A model generated the notes under the pieces. That model made no database searches and had not been told where the DNA came from. It worked only from the letters and a program-made list of their open reading frames with translations. A program made the translations under genes and the position numbers. This document shows, one piece after another, positions 17,165 through 26,132 of a DNA stretch of 64,000 nucleotides (position 1 is the stretch's first letter; the number at the start of each line of letters is the position of its first letter). Origin of the DNA: an uncultured Polaribacter sp. (GTDB lineage: Bacteria > Bacteroidota > Bacteroidia > Flavobacteriales > Flavobacteriaceae); assembly GCA_943788865.1 (NCBI GenBank), contig CALSRX010000005.1, positions 337,331 to 401,330 of the forward strand. Reading direction: 5' to 3'.

Positions 17165-18832
17165 CTACACTTTACTTTTCTCTAATTCTTTGATAAAGTA
17201 AGAAGGATGAATTCCTGTGTTTTTATAAAAAGCTTTTGAGAAAGATTCTGAAGTGTTAAATCCAACTTCTCCAGCAATGGCTTTAATACTGTATTTCCGA
17301 AATCGAGAATCTTCTTTTAACTTTTCAATGGTATAATGAATTCTTAACTCATTAATGTAGTTGCTAAATGACTGATTTTTATATTGATTGATAATTTGAG
17401 ATAAATATTTTGAATTTGTGTTAAAATCTGATGCTAATGATGTCAAAGTAATGTCAGATGAAATGAATTGTTTCTTCTTTTCAAATTGCTGTAATGACTT
17501 TAATACAAGCTCAATAATTTCAGACGGAATGTTATTGCTAGCTTTTTTGATTTCACTTTTCGGTTTTTTAGAAATACTTTTTTTATCTTTTACTAATTGT
17601 AAAAACCGTTTTTTATAAAGTTTTCTTTTTCTAGATTGATGTACTAAAAACAAAACTAAAAATAGTGTTAAAGATGAAAAACCGATAATCCATTTTTTAG
17701 ACAAAGACAATCTATTTTTTAAACGATTTTCAATATTTTTTTTCTCAGCTAGTAAGTTTGGAATATCAAAGTTTTCTGTTAACTCTTTTGTAATATTTGC
17801 ATTCCTTACAGTTAAGACACTATCTACTTTTATGTATTTATTAATGTATTCTAGTTGCTTTTTATCATTTTTATTTTTAAAATAGGTAATTAAGTATTTA
17901 AATGTTTTTTTTTGATGCAAATTAAAACTTACATTTTTGGTAAATAAAGAATCAATTTTTAAATAATATTTTATAGCCTTTTTTTTATTATTTAATTTTT
18001 TATATGATGATGCAATTCTATAAAAGGTAACTGATAATACCTTGTAGTTTTCATCGCTAATTAAAAAAGGTACTGATTCTTTTAAATTTAAAATGGCTTT
18101 ATTATAATTATTTTTATTAAACTCAATGATTCCTCTATTATTAATAGCATATCCGTAATATGCAGGGTTAGATATGTTTTTTGAAGCTAAAATTAACTTT
18201 TCATTATAATAATAAGCAGAATCATTTTTTTTAATTTTAGAATACGCATTTGATAGGTGATTAATTATTGAAAAATATTCTGGGGTTATTTTTTCTTCTT
18301 TTTTAAAATAATTATATGATTTTTTAAAATAAGAGATAGCACTGACAATATCACCATTTCTTTTTTTAAACATTCCAATTCTATTAAAAATGATGTATTT
18401 TAAACTGTCATTTTTCACTAACTTGTTTGCTTGTAGGTAATTTTCTATAGCTAAACTTTTATTACCAAATTGAAAGTGATAATCTCCTATTTGTAAATAT
18501 GAAAATCCAGTATAAAAGTTGTTTTTTGAAACCTTTGATTTTTCTATAATATTATTCCAATAATCTAAAAAATGTGAAGAATCTTTTGTAATATCACTCA
18601 AATAATAATAACCATTGCCTATTTCTATAGTGTCATTAATTTTTTGAGCTTTCGATATATATTTATTAGCATATAAAACAGCTTTTATAGAATCTTTTTT
18701 AGCTGCATAAAACTTATCAGAAAGCTCACTATAAGAATATTTACTCAGCGAATCACTAACAACCTCTTTTTGACTATAAAGATTTGAAAGGAATAAAAAG
18801 TAAATCGAGAGAGTTATATAGCAATTTTTCAT
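17165..18832 (-). CDS. TPR sensor / AraC-type transcriptional regulator
   Basis: The frame opens at 18889, but MKNCYITLSIYFLFLSNLYSQ at 18832 is a clear signal peptide and the likely start (555 residues). Residues about 25-340 are TPR-like helical repeats (FSYLQIGDYHFQFGNKSLAIENYLQA and similar). One transmembrane segment follows (WIIGFSSLTLFLVLFLV), then a basic linker. The C-terminal AraC/XylS DNA-binding domain carries two helix-turn-helix motifs (SDITLTSLASDFN, YSIKAIAGEVGFNTSESFSKAFYKNTG). The layout implies a periplasmic sensor joined to a cytoplasmic regulator. The target is unknown. The gene is unusually AT-rich (many AAA/AAT codons). Confidence 0.88.
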   Translation of the reverse strand: MKNCYITLSIYFLFLSNLYSQKEVVSDSLSKYSYSELSDKFYAAKKDSIKAVLYANKYISKAQKINDTIEIGNGYYYLSDITKDSSHFLDYWNNIIEKSKVSKNNFYTGFSYLQIGDYHFQFGNKSLAIENYLQANKLVKNDSLKYIIFNRIGMFKKRNGDIVSAISYFKKSYNYFKKEEKITPEYFSIINHLSNAYSKIKKNDSAYYYNEKLILASKNISNPAYYGYAINNRGIIEFNKNNYNKAILNLKESVPFLISDENYKVLSVTFYRIASSYKKLNNKKKAIKYYLKIDSLFTKNVSFNLHQKKTFKYLITYFKNKNDKKQLEYINKYIKVDSVLTVRNANITKELTENFDIPNLLAEKKNIENRLKNRLSLSKKWIIGFSSLTLFLVLFLVHQSRKRKLYKKRFLQLVKDKKSISKKPKSEIKKASNNIPSEIIELVLKSLQQFEKKKQFISSDITLTSLASDFNTNSKYLSQIINQYKNQSFSNYINELRIHYTIEKLKEDSRFRKYSIKAIAGEVGFNTSESFSKAFYKNTGIHPSYFIKELEKSKV

Positions 18833-18979
18833 TAAAACAAAAATAGATAATATATCTTTCATAATTCTATAAATTGAATTAAGGAGCATAAAATAGAGTA
18901 GTTATTACACGGAATTCATGAATCTTGGTTACAAAGTGTTGTGCATATACTAGTTCTTTCATTTATTTGATATCTAGAA

Positions 18980-19066
18980 AAAGGGCTCATCCTTTAGTTT
19001 GTTGAAATGAAACTTTTAGTGGGTAAATTGATTTTATGAAAAAGAATATTTTATTTTGAGCCCTTT
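18980..19066. other. Distant inverted repeat in a gene-free stretch
   Basis: AAAGGGCTCA (18980-18989) and TGAGCCCTTT (19057-19066) are perfect 10-bp inverted arms 67 bases apart. A T-rich run follows (TTCTTTTTCC). The region 18833-19171 has no convincing gene. A structured leader or small RNA with a terminator-like end is possible but unproven. Confidence 0.35.
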
Positions 19067-19119
19067 ATTCTTTTTCCACAAAGTATTCATTTATTGTCAA
19101 TAAAAACTTAAAAAAGCTA

Positions 19120-19150
19120 TTGGCAAATCGTATTTAAAAAAGTACTTTTG
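19120..19150 (+). promoter_or_regulatory. Promoter of the transketolase N-subunit gene
   Basis: TTGG (19120-19123), a 19-base spacer and TACTTTTG (19143-19150) match the Bacteroidota -33/-7 pattern. The predicted transcript start lies between the TTG at 19148 and the ATG at 19172, which supports the latter as the start codon. Confidence 0.65.
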
Positions 19151-19171
19151 TTCACAACAAACAAAACACAC

Positions 19172-20020
19172 ATGTCTACAACAGTACAACGATTAGAAAT
19201 TTTTACACAACAAGTTAGAAGAGATATTTTACGCATGGTACATGCAGTTAATTCAGGGCATCCAGGAGGATCATTAGGATGTGCAGAATTTATTACTTGC
19301 CTTTATCAAGAGGTAATGGAATATTCTACAGATTTTAAAATGGACGGAATTAATGAAGATCTTTTCTTTTTATCAAATGGTCATATTTCTCCTGTTTTTT
19401 ATAGTGTTTTAGCACATACAGGCTTTTTCAATGTTGAAGAACTAGCTAGTTTTAGAAAATTAAATTCGCGTTTACAAGGCCATCCAACAACTCATGAAGG
19501 TTTAGAGGGAATTAGAATTGCTTCTGGTTCATTAGGTCAAGGTATGAGTGTTGGTATAGGTGCAGCTGAAGCTAAAAAATTAAACAATGATTCTCATTTA
19601 GTATACACATTACACGGTGACGGAGAATTGCAAGAAGGTCAGATTTGGGAGTCCGCGATGTATGCTTCAGCGAAAAAAGTTGACAACATCATTTCTACAG
19701 TAGATTTAAACGGAAAACAAATTGATGGAGCAACAGACGATGTGTTACCTATGGGAAGCATCAAAGCAAAATTTGAAGCTTTTGGTTGGGATGTATTAGA
19801 AGTAAAAAAAGGAAACGATATTGCATCCATATTAGAAGGGTTGGCAGATGCAAAATCTAGAACTGGAAAAGGAAAACCAGTGTGTATTTTATTATACACA
19901 GAAATGGGTAATGGTGTAGACTTTATGATGCATACACATGCTTGGCATGGTAAAGCACCAAACGATGAGCAACTAGAAAGTGCATTGGCACAGAATCCAG
20001 AAACTTTGGGTGATTACTAA
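19172..20020 (+). CDS. Transketolase, N-terminal subunit of the split enzyme
   Basis: This 282-residue protein starts at MSTTVQRLEIF; an upstream TTG-initiated extension lies at the promoter and is unlikely. It carries the thiamine-diphosphate half of transketolase: NSGHPGGSLGCAEF, LSNGHISPVFYSVL, SGSLGQGMSVGIGAA, and the cofactor motif GDGELQEGQIWESAMYA...DLN. The pyrimidine-binding half is normally a second protein of about 315 residues, usually encoded next door. Here a terminator and then bshA follow, and no second subunit is seen in the window. The enzyme would transfer two-carbon units in the pentose phosphate pathway once paired. Confidence 0.94.
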   Translation: MSTTVQRLEIFTQQVRRDILRMVHAVNSGHPGGSLGCAEFITCLYQEVMEYSTDFKMDGINEDLFFLSNGHISPVFYSVLAHTGFFNVEELASFRKLNSRLQGHPTTHEGLEGIRIASGSLGQGMSVGIGAAEAKKLNNDSHLVYTLHGDGELQEGQIWESAMYASAKKVDNIISTVDLNGKQIDGATDDVLPMGSIKAKFEAFGWDVLEVKKGNDIASILEGLADAKSRTGKGKPVCILLYTEMGNGVDFMMHTHAWHGKAPNDEQLESALAQNPETLGDY

Positions 20021-20053
20021 GTATTAAAGAGAAGATTTAGCAATAAAATATTT

Positions 20054-20092
20054 AAAAGAGTTTTTCAATTCAAATTGAAGAACTCTTTTTTT
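20054..20092 (+). terminator. Terminator after the transketolase subunit gene
   Basis: A long near-perfect stem, AAGAGTT-TTCAATT against AATTGAA-AACTCTT, is followed by a T-run. It closes the gene as a single transcription unit. Confidence 0.85.
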
Positions 20093-20199
20093 ATGTTTTT
20101 ATTTAGGATTAAAATGTAAGAATAGTTTTACCTTTACAACTAACTAGGTGAAGTTTTTTAAACTTTAATTTCAAATTATTTAATCTTTCAAGAATTCAT

Positions 20200-21333
20200 A
20201 TGAAAATAGGCATTGTTTGTTATCCAACATTTGGAGGTAGTGGAGTAGTCGCAACAGAATTAGGAATGGCTTTGGCTGATAATGGACATGAAGTACATTT
20301 TATCACTTACAATTTACCAGTCAGATTAGATTTCATTTCACACAATTTACATTTTCATGAAGTAATGATTGAGGAATATCCATTGTTTCAATATCAACCT
20401 TATGAATTGGCTTTGTCAACCAGAATGGTAGAAGTTGTAGAAAAGTATCAATTAGAAATTTTACATGTGCACTATGCTATTCCACATGCATACGCAGCCT
20501 ATATGGCAAAGCAAATGTTGAAGGAAAAAGGAATTGATATAAAAGTTGTTACCACCTTACACGGAACAGATATTACCTTGGTTGGAAGTCACCCAACTTA
20601 TAAAACAGCGGTAGAATTTAGTATTAATAATTCTGATGTAGTTACAACGGTTTCTAAAAGCTTAAAAGAAGATACATTACGTTTATTCAATATTAAAAAG
20701 GATATTCATGTAATTTATAATTTTATCGATACTGATAAATATGACAAAGCACATGAGCAAGAATGTCAGAGAATTGCTTTAGCACAACCAAACGAAAGAA
20801 TTCTAACCCATATTAGTAATTTTAGACCTGTAAAAAGAATAGAAGATGTTATTCGAACTTTTGAGATCGTACATCGAACAACTCCATCTAAACTATTAAT
20901 GGTTGGAGATGGACCAGAAAGAAGAAATGCAGAATTATTAGTAAAAAGATTAGGTATAAAAGAGGATGTTTTGTTTTTAGGAAACAGTTCTGAGCTAGCA
21001 GAAATACTATGCTATACAGATGTGTTTTTATTACCTTCAGAAACTGAAAGTTTTGGGTTGGCTGCTTTAGAAGCAATGGCAGCAGAAACTGCTGTTATAT
21101 CAACAAATTCTGGAGGTTTGCCAGAAGTAAATGCTCATGGAATTACTGGATTTTTGAGTAATGTTGGTGATGTAGCAGATATGGCTAATAATGTGTTGAA
21201 AATTGTAAAAGATGATGCTACATTGTTGCAATTTAAGCAAAACGCAAAAGCACACACAAAACAGTTCTCTATTAAAAATATTTTACCTGTGTACGAAGAT
21301 ATTTACGAGTCTTTAAAAGTAAAGGTTAGCTAA
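20200..21333 (+). CDS. bshA: N-acetyl-alpha-D-glucosaminyl L-malate synthase
   Basis: This 377-residue GT4 glycosyltransferase starts with the characteristic BshA N-terminus MKIGIVCYPTFGGSGVVATE. It contains HVHYAIPHA and TTLHGTDITLVG in the acceptor domain, and RPVKRIEDV, MVGDGPERRNAE and LPSETESFGLAALEAMA in the nucleotide-sugar domain. It makes GlcNAc-malate, the first step of bacillithiol synthesis, which many Bacteroidota use as their low-molecular-weight thiol. The deacetylase and BshC are not nearby. The gene converges on aroB with stop codons overlapping. Confidence 0.95.
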   Translation: MKIGIVCYPTFGGSGVVATELGMALADNGHEVHFITYNLPVRLDFISHNLHFHEVMIEEYPLFQYQPYELALSTRMVEVVEKYQLEILHVHYAIPHAYAAYMAKQMLKEKGIDIKVVTTLHGTDITLVGSHPTYKTAVEFSINNSDVVTTVSKSLKEDTLRLFNIKKDIHVIYNFIDTDKYDKAHEQECQRIALAQPNERILTHISNFRPVKRIEDVIRTFEIVHRTTPSKLLMVGDGPERRNAELLVKRLGIKEDVLFLGNSSELAEILCYTDVFLLPSETESFGLAALEAMAAETAVISTNSGGLPEVNAHGITGFLSNVGDVADMANNVLKIVKDDATLLQFKQNAKAHTKQFSIKNILPVYEDIYESLKVKVS

Positions 21334-22388
21334 GAGTTGTAAAATTGAATACTTTCTATAATTTTTTCTGTAGCAACTTTGCAATCTATTTTTGTTTGTT
21401 CTAAATCGGTTAATAAAACAAAGTTTACTTGTCCGCCAATATTCTTTTTATCGTGTTTTAGATATTCTAAAATTGCATCAAAATCACCTTTTTCAATTTC
21501 AGTTTTTCCATAAATAGACAAAACAACTTGTTTGATGTTATCTAACTCAGCTTTAGGAAAACCTAGTAATTGGGATGACAGAAAAGATTCACAAACCATT
21601 CCGATTGCAATCGCTTCTCCGTGTGTTAAATTTTCTTTTTGTTCAGATTCCAAAAAATAAGATTCAATTGCATGACCAATAGTGTGCCCAAAATTTAATA
21701 TTTTACGCAAGTGTTGTTCTTTTGGATCTTCTAAAACTACTTCGTTTTTAATTTCAATAGAACGATGAATCAACTTTGTAATATCTAAGTTGTTTGAGTT
21801 TTTAATTTTTTCATACAAACTCACATCATACGTCAATCCATATTTAATAATTTCAGCTGTTCCGGATCTAATTTCTCTTGGCGTTACTGTTTCTAAATAA
21901 TTTGTATCCACCAAAACCATTTCTGGATTTGCAAACAAGCCAATTTGATTTTTCAAAACACCTAAATCTACACCTGTTTTTCCACCGACAGAAGCATCTA
22001 CCATGCTTAATAAAGTAGTTGGAATATTCACAAAATCAATTCCGCGTTTAAATGTAGCAGCTACAAATCCGCCTAAATCTGTAATGACTCCGCCACCCAA
22101 TGTGATTAATAAACTTTTACGATCAGCACCTAATTCAGTCATTGCGTTCCAAACTCCCACACAAGTATTTAGGTTTTTGTTGATTTCTCCAGATTCAATT
22201 TCTATCAATTCAATCGGGCAATAAGTAACTAAATTCTGAATAAATTTTCCATAACAACATTCATGGGTGTTTTCATCAACTAAAATAAATAGTGATGAAT
22301 ACGATTTAGATGCGATTAATTTGTTTAATTCTTGATATCCATTTTCCTCAAAATGAACAAAGTACGTTGCTGATTTAATTGATTTCAT
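21330..22388 (-). CDS. aroB: 3-dehydroquinate synthase
   Basis: The first in-frame ATG (22442) would add a hydrophobic Tyr/Phe-rich leader that is not part of the family, so the start is set at 22388 (MKSIKSATYF; 352 residues). NAD-binding and catalytic blocks are clear: GGGVITDLGGFVAATFKRG, NIPTTLLSMVDASVGGKTGVD, and the metal ligands in NFGHTIGHAIE and THGEAIAIGM. It converts DAHP to 3-dehydroquinate in the shikimate pathway. It ends against bshA with a 4-base overlap. Confidence 0.96.
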   Translation of the reverse strand: MKSIKSATYFVHFEENGYQELNKLIASKSYSSLFILVDENTHECCYGKFIQNLVTYCPIELIEIESGEINKNLNTCVGVWNAMTELGADRKSLLITLGGGVITDLGGFVAATFKRGIDFVNIPTTLLSMVDASVGGKTGVDLGVLKNQIGLFANPEMVLVDTNYLETVTPREIRSGTAEIIKYGLTYDVSLYEKIKNSNNLDITKLIHRSIEIKNEVVLEDPKEQHLRKILNFGHTIGHAIESYFLESEQKENLTHGEAIAIGMVCESFLSSQLLGFPKAELDNIKQVVLSIYGKTEIEKGDFDAILEYLKHDKKNIGGQVNFVLLTDLEQTKIDCKVATEKIIESIQFYNS

Positions 22389-22448
22389 TCCTTGCATTAT
22401 ATAGATGCAAATTAAGAAGAAAAAATTGAAATAGTAATACATTAAAAC

Positions 22449-22456
22449 TATCTTTG
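22449..22456 (+). promoter_or_regulatory. TAnnTTTG promoter element of the proline dehydrogenase gene
   Basis: TATCTTTG lies 29 bases before the ATG at 22486, in the gap between divergent aroB and the proline dehydrogenase gene. Confidence 0.6.
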
Positions 22457-22485
22457 TTATAATATATTACAACTGTTTATCTATT

Positions 22486-23646
22486 ATGAAACTTTTTGAA
22501 AATACGGAAGTCGCATTCTCATTAAAATCTGATTCTCAATTAGAACGCGCTTATTTTTTATTTAAAATGATTGAAAGCCAACCTTTAGTAAGGATTGGAA
22601 CAGCAGTAACAAACTTTGCATTAAAAGCGCACTTACCTGTAGAAGGTTTAATTCGTTCAACAGTTTTTGACCACTTTTGTGGTGGTGTAACAGAAGAAGA
22701 TTGTATTCCGAATATAGATAATATGTACACTAAAAATGTATATTCTATTTTAGATTATTCGGTTGAAGGCAAAGAAACAGAAGAACAGTTTGATCATGCC
22801 TTGCAAAAAACACTAAAAACCATAGAATTTGCTAAAGAGAAAGAGGCTATACCTTTTGCTGTTTTTAAACCAACTGGATTTGGGCGTTTTGCGTTGTATC
22901 AAAAAATTACAGAAGGAAAAGCACTAACAGTTGATGAAAAATCTGAATGGTTACGAGTTGTTGAGCGTTATCATACGGTTTGTAAAGTTGCTTTAGAAAA
23001 AGATGTTCCATTATTAATTGATGCGGAAGAAAGTTGGATGCAAGACGCTGCAGACAATTTAATTGAAGAATTAATGGAAATCTACAATACCGAAAAAGCA
23101 ATTGTATTTAATACCTTACAAATGTATCGTCATGATCGTTTAGATTACCTTAAAGATTTACATCAAAAAGCTCATCAAAAAGGGTATCATATCGGAATGA
23201 AAGTTGTTCGTGGTGCGTATATGGAAAAAGAAAGAGCGAGAGCCTTAGAAAAAGGATATCCTTCACCAATTTGTTCAGATAAAAAAGCAACAGACGATAA
23301 CTACAATGCAGCTATTATTTATTTAATGGAGCACTCTAAAATGGCTTTATTTGCAGGAACTCACAACGAAGAAAGTTCTTCTTTACTTATGGATTTAGCA
23401 AAAAAATATAACATTTCTTCTGATGATGCTCGAATGTGGTTTGGGCAGCTATATGGAATGAGTGACCACATCAGTTTTAACTTAGCCAATGAAGGTTATA
23501 ATGTTGCAAAATATGTGCCTTTTGGTCCTGTTAGAGATGTGATGCCATACTTGATAAGAAGAGCAGAAGAAAATACTTCTGTAGCTGGGCAAACGAGTAG
23601 AGAACTCAATTTAATAAGAACAGAGAAAAAACGACGTAAACTATAG
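22486..23646 (+). CDS. Proline dehydrogenase (monofunctional PRODH)
   Basis: This 386-residue protein has the FAD-dependent barrel of PRODH: FAVFKPTGFGRFALYQ, LLIDAEESWMQ, VFNTLQMYRHDR, GMKVVRGAYMEKER, AGTHNEESS, GQLYGMSDHISF and YVPFGPVRDVMPYLIRRAEEN. The last block holds the substrate-binding Arg pair. It oxidises proline to pyrroline-5-carboxylate. There is no aldehyde dehydrogenase domain, so it is not a PutA fusion. The stop overlaps the start of the LETM1-like gene by one base, which implies coupled translation. Confidence 0.95.
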   Translation: MKLFENTEVAFSLKSDSQLERAYFLFKMIESQPLVRIGTAVTNFALKAHLPVEGLIRSTVFDHFCGGVTEEDCIPNIDNMYTKNVYSILDYSVEGKETEEQFDHALQKTLKTIEFAKEKEAIPFAVFKPTGFGRFALYQKITEGKALTVDEKSEWLRVVERYHTVCKVALEKDVPLLIDAEESWMQDAADNLIEELMEIYNTEKAIVFNTLQMYRHDRLDYLKDLHQKAHQKGYHIGMKVVRGAYMEKERARALEKGYPSPICSDKKATDDNYNAAIIYLMEHSKMALFAGTHNEESSSLLMDLAKKYNISSDDARMWFGQLYGMSDHISFNLANEGYNVAKYVPFGPVRDVMPYLIRRAEENTSVAGQTSRELNLIRTEKKRRKL

Positions 23647-23957
23647 TGAGTACTACTGTCCAAGAAATAAAAGAAAATATTTATAAGAACAAGAAAAGAC
23701 TTGCTAAAGAAATAAGAGAAAGTAAAGAATTGCTTTATTTATTGACAAAATCTACACACAAAAAACTCTCTTTAGAAGAAAAAAAGAAAGTAAAAGATCA
23801 ACTGATAGACATCTGCAAAAGCATTCCAGCGTTGGCAGTTTTTATGCTTCCTGGTGGAGCACTGTTATTACCACTCTTAATAAAATTGATTCCAGATATT
23901 CTACCAAGCTCATTTAGAGAGGATTCCATAGATATCGACCTTAAATTGAAAGAATAA
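23646..23957 (+). CDS. Small LETM1-like domain protein
   Basis: This 103-residue protein starts with GTG at 23646, sharing a base with the TAG of the proline dehydrogenase gene. A lysine-rich helical first half (KENIYKNKKRLAKEIRE) precedes a hydrophobic segment, AVFMLPGGALLLPLLIKLIPDILPSSF. That segment matches the short membrane-proximal part of the LETM1 domain (a P-G-G run then LP-x-x-F). In Bacteroidota such small proteins are uncharacterised. The 1-base overlap suggests they are made together, but a functional link to proline oxidation is inference. Confidence 0.75.
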   Translation: MSTTVQEIKENIYKNKKRLAKEIRESKELLYLLTKSTHKKLSLEEKKKVKDQLIDICKSIPALAVFMLPGGALLLPLLIKLIPDILPSSFREDSIDIDLKLKE

Positions 23958-23998
23958 ACTATTCAACTTTTATCTATTTAAATTCCAATATAAAACAC

Positions 23999-24006
23999 TA
24001 CTTTTG
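23999..24006 (+). promoter_or_regulatory. TAnnTTTG promoter element of typA
   Basis: TACTTTTG lies 20 bases before the typA ATG at 24027. Confidence 0.6.
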
Positions 24007-24026
24007 CAGCTTCAAAATAAGCAAGT

Positions 24027-25800
24027 ATGCAATCAATTAGAAATATCGCTATTATAGCCCACGTAGATCACGGAAAAACAACGCTAGTAGATAAAATTAT
24101 CGACCAAGCAAAAATCTTAGATGATCGTAAAGAACGTACTGATTTGTTATTAGATAATAACGATTTAGAACGTGAAAGAGGAATTACCATTCTTTCTAAA
24201 AACGTATCTGTAAATTATAAAGATGTAAAAATCAATGTAATTGATACTCCTGGTCACGCCGATTTTGGTGGAGAAGTAGAGCGTGTATTGAAAATGGCTG
24301 ATGGTGTGTTGTTGTTGGTAGATGCTTTTGAAGGACCAATGCCACAAACTCGTTTTGTATTAGGAAAAGCAATCGAATTAGGATTGACTCCAATTGTTGT
24401 TGTAAACAAGGTAGATAAAGAAAACTGTACGCCAGATTTAGTACATGAAAAAGTATTCGATTTAATGTTTGCTTTAGAAGCTTCTGAAGAGCAATTAGAT
24501 TTTGTTACCATTTACGGTTCTGCAAAGAATGGTTGGATGAGTACAGATTGGAAAGAACCTAAAGATAATATCTTAGATTTATTAGATGCTGTGATCGAAT
24601 CGATTCCAGAAGCACCTTATATAGAAGGTTCTCCTCAAATGCAAATTACTTCGTTAGATTTTTCTGCTTTTACAGGTAGAATTGCAATCGGACGTGTGTA
24701 TAGAGGCGACTTAGAAGAGAATAAAGATTATATGTTATGTAAGAGAGATGGTTCTTTCAAAAAAGTTAGAATTAAAGAATTACATATTTTTGAAGGAATG
24801 GGTAAAGCAAAAACCTCTAAAGTAAGATCTGGAGATATTTGTGCAATCACAGGAATTGAAGATTTTGAAATTGGAGATACAATTGCTGATATGGAAAACC
24901 CTGAAGCACTGCAAAGAATTGAAGTAGATCAACCAACTATGAGTATGTTGTTTACCATTAACAATTCACCTTTCTTCGGTAAAGAAGGAAAATATGTTAC
25001 TTCTCGTCATTTACGTGACAGGTTGTTTAAAGAATTAGAGAAAAACTTAGCATTAAAAGTTGAAGTTACTGATAGTGAAGATAAATTCAACGTTTTTGGA
25101 CGTGGAGTTTTACACTTATCTGTATTAATTGAAACCATGCGAAGAGAAGGATATGAATTGCAAGTGGGAAGACCACAAGTAATTATCAAAGAAATTGATG
25201 GTAAGAAACATGAGCCAATGGAAACATTGTCTATTGATGTACCAGAAGATGTAGCTTCTAAAGCAATTAATTTAGTGTCTCTTAGAAAAGGAGATTTACT
25301 AATTATGGAACCTAAAGGAGATTTACAACATTTAGAATTTACCATTCCGTCTAGAGGATTGATTGGTTTACGTAACAAAATCTTAACGGCAACAGCTGGT
25401 ACACGCAATTATCAACCACCGTTTTAGTGAATACGGACCATATAAAGGTGATTTTACAGAAGACATTAAAGGAGCAATCGTTTCTTCTGCTGCAGGTAAA
25501 GCAACAGCCTATGCTATTGATAGATTACAAGACAGAGGTCGTTTCTTTATTGATATCAATCAAGAAATTTATGTTGGACAGGTTGTGGGTGAAAACTCAA
25601 AATCTGAAGATATGGGGGTTAACCTTGTAAAAGGAAAACAACTAACAAACATGCGTAAATCTGGTACAGATGAAGCAATGAAAATTGCACCTAAAACAGA
25701 TTTTTCTCTAGAAGAATGCATGGAGTATATCAAAGCAGATGAGTACTTAGAAGTTACTCCAGAAAGCTTACGTATGCGTAAAATTAATTTCAGACCATAA
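24027..25800 (+). pseudogene. typA: GTP-binding translation factor TypA/BipA, interrupted by a 1-base insertion
   Basis: The first part (24027-25427) reads as TypA: IAHVDHGKTTLVDKI (P-loop), ERERGITILSKNV, DTPGHADFGGEVER and VVNKVDKE, then the beta-barrel and EF-G-like domains. After codon 459 (ACA, 25401-25403) there is one extra C at 25404, and the frame runs to a stop at 25425-25427. Removing that C restores the family sequence (AIINHRFSEYGPYKG...) to a stop at 25798-25800, giving 590 residues, the normal TypA length. As written, the ribosome-binding C-terminal domain is lost. Conservation beyond the indel is perfect, so a sequence error or very recent mutation is likely. TypA is a ribosome-associated GTPase important in stress and cold. 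Confidence 0.93.
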
Positions 25801-25811
25801 GCTAAATTGTT

Positions 25812-25831
25812 ATTCCTGCACAGGTAGGAAT
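25812..25831. repeat. Diverged copy of the GC-rich palindromic unit
   Basis: ATTCCTGCACAGGTAGGAAT keeps the outer arms of the palindrome at 15739 and 15799 but differs in the loop and one arm base. It lies between the typA stop and its terminator. Confidence 0.7.
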
Positions 25832-25840
25832 CTTATACAT

Positions 25841-25873
25841 AAAAAAAGCTCAAGTAGAAACTTGAGCTTTTTT
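25841..25873 (+). terminator. Terminator after typA
   Basis: The stem AGCTCAAGT/ACTTGAGCT has loop AGAA and lies between A- and T-runs of seven bases. The gap 25801-26132 otherwise contains only palindromic repeats. Confidence 0.9.
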
Positions 25874-26073
25874 AATACAATCAATTTCAAAAAAATAGCA
25901 AACTATTTATCTGTTCTTTCTATTATTTTATTTCAAATCCCAAAATTTGATGTTTCCCTTTAAATCAACAGAGACCAACTGATTTTTAGGTATACTCTAA
26001 ATATAATTCTCTTGAACCTGCCAGTCGGCAGACAAGAAAGGGAATCCATAGAAAGACTGCTTAGTTACAATGG

Positions 26074-26094
26074 ATTCCGCATCAAGTGCGGAAT
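26074..26094. repeat. GC-rich intergenic palindrome, second type
   Basis: ATTCCGCA (26074-26081) and TGCGGAAT (26087-26094) form a perfect 8-bp palindrome. A partial palindrome (CCTGCC-AGT-CGGCAG) lies about 60 bases upstream. Both stand out from the AT-rich background and recall dispersed repeats of flavobacterial intergenic regions. Confidence 0.7.
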
Positions 26095-26132
26095 GACAGA
26101 ACAACAAACATTTTATTAAAAAAATCAACTGT

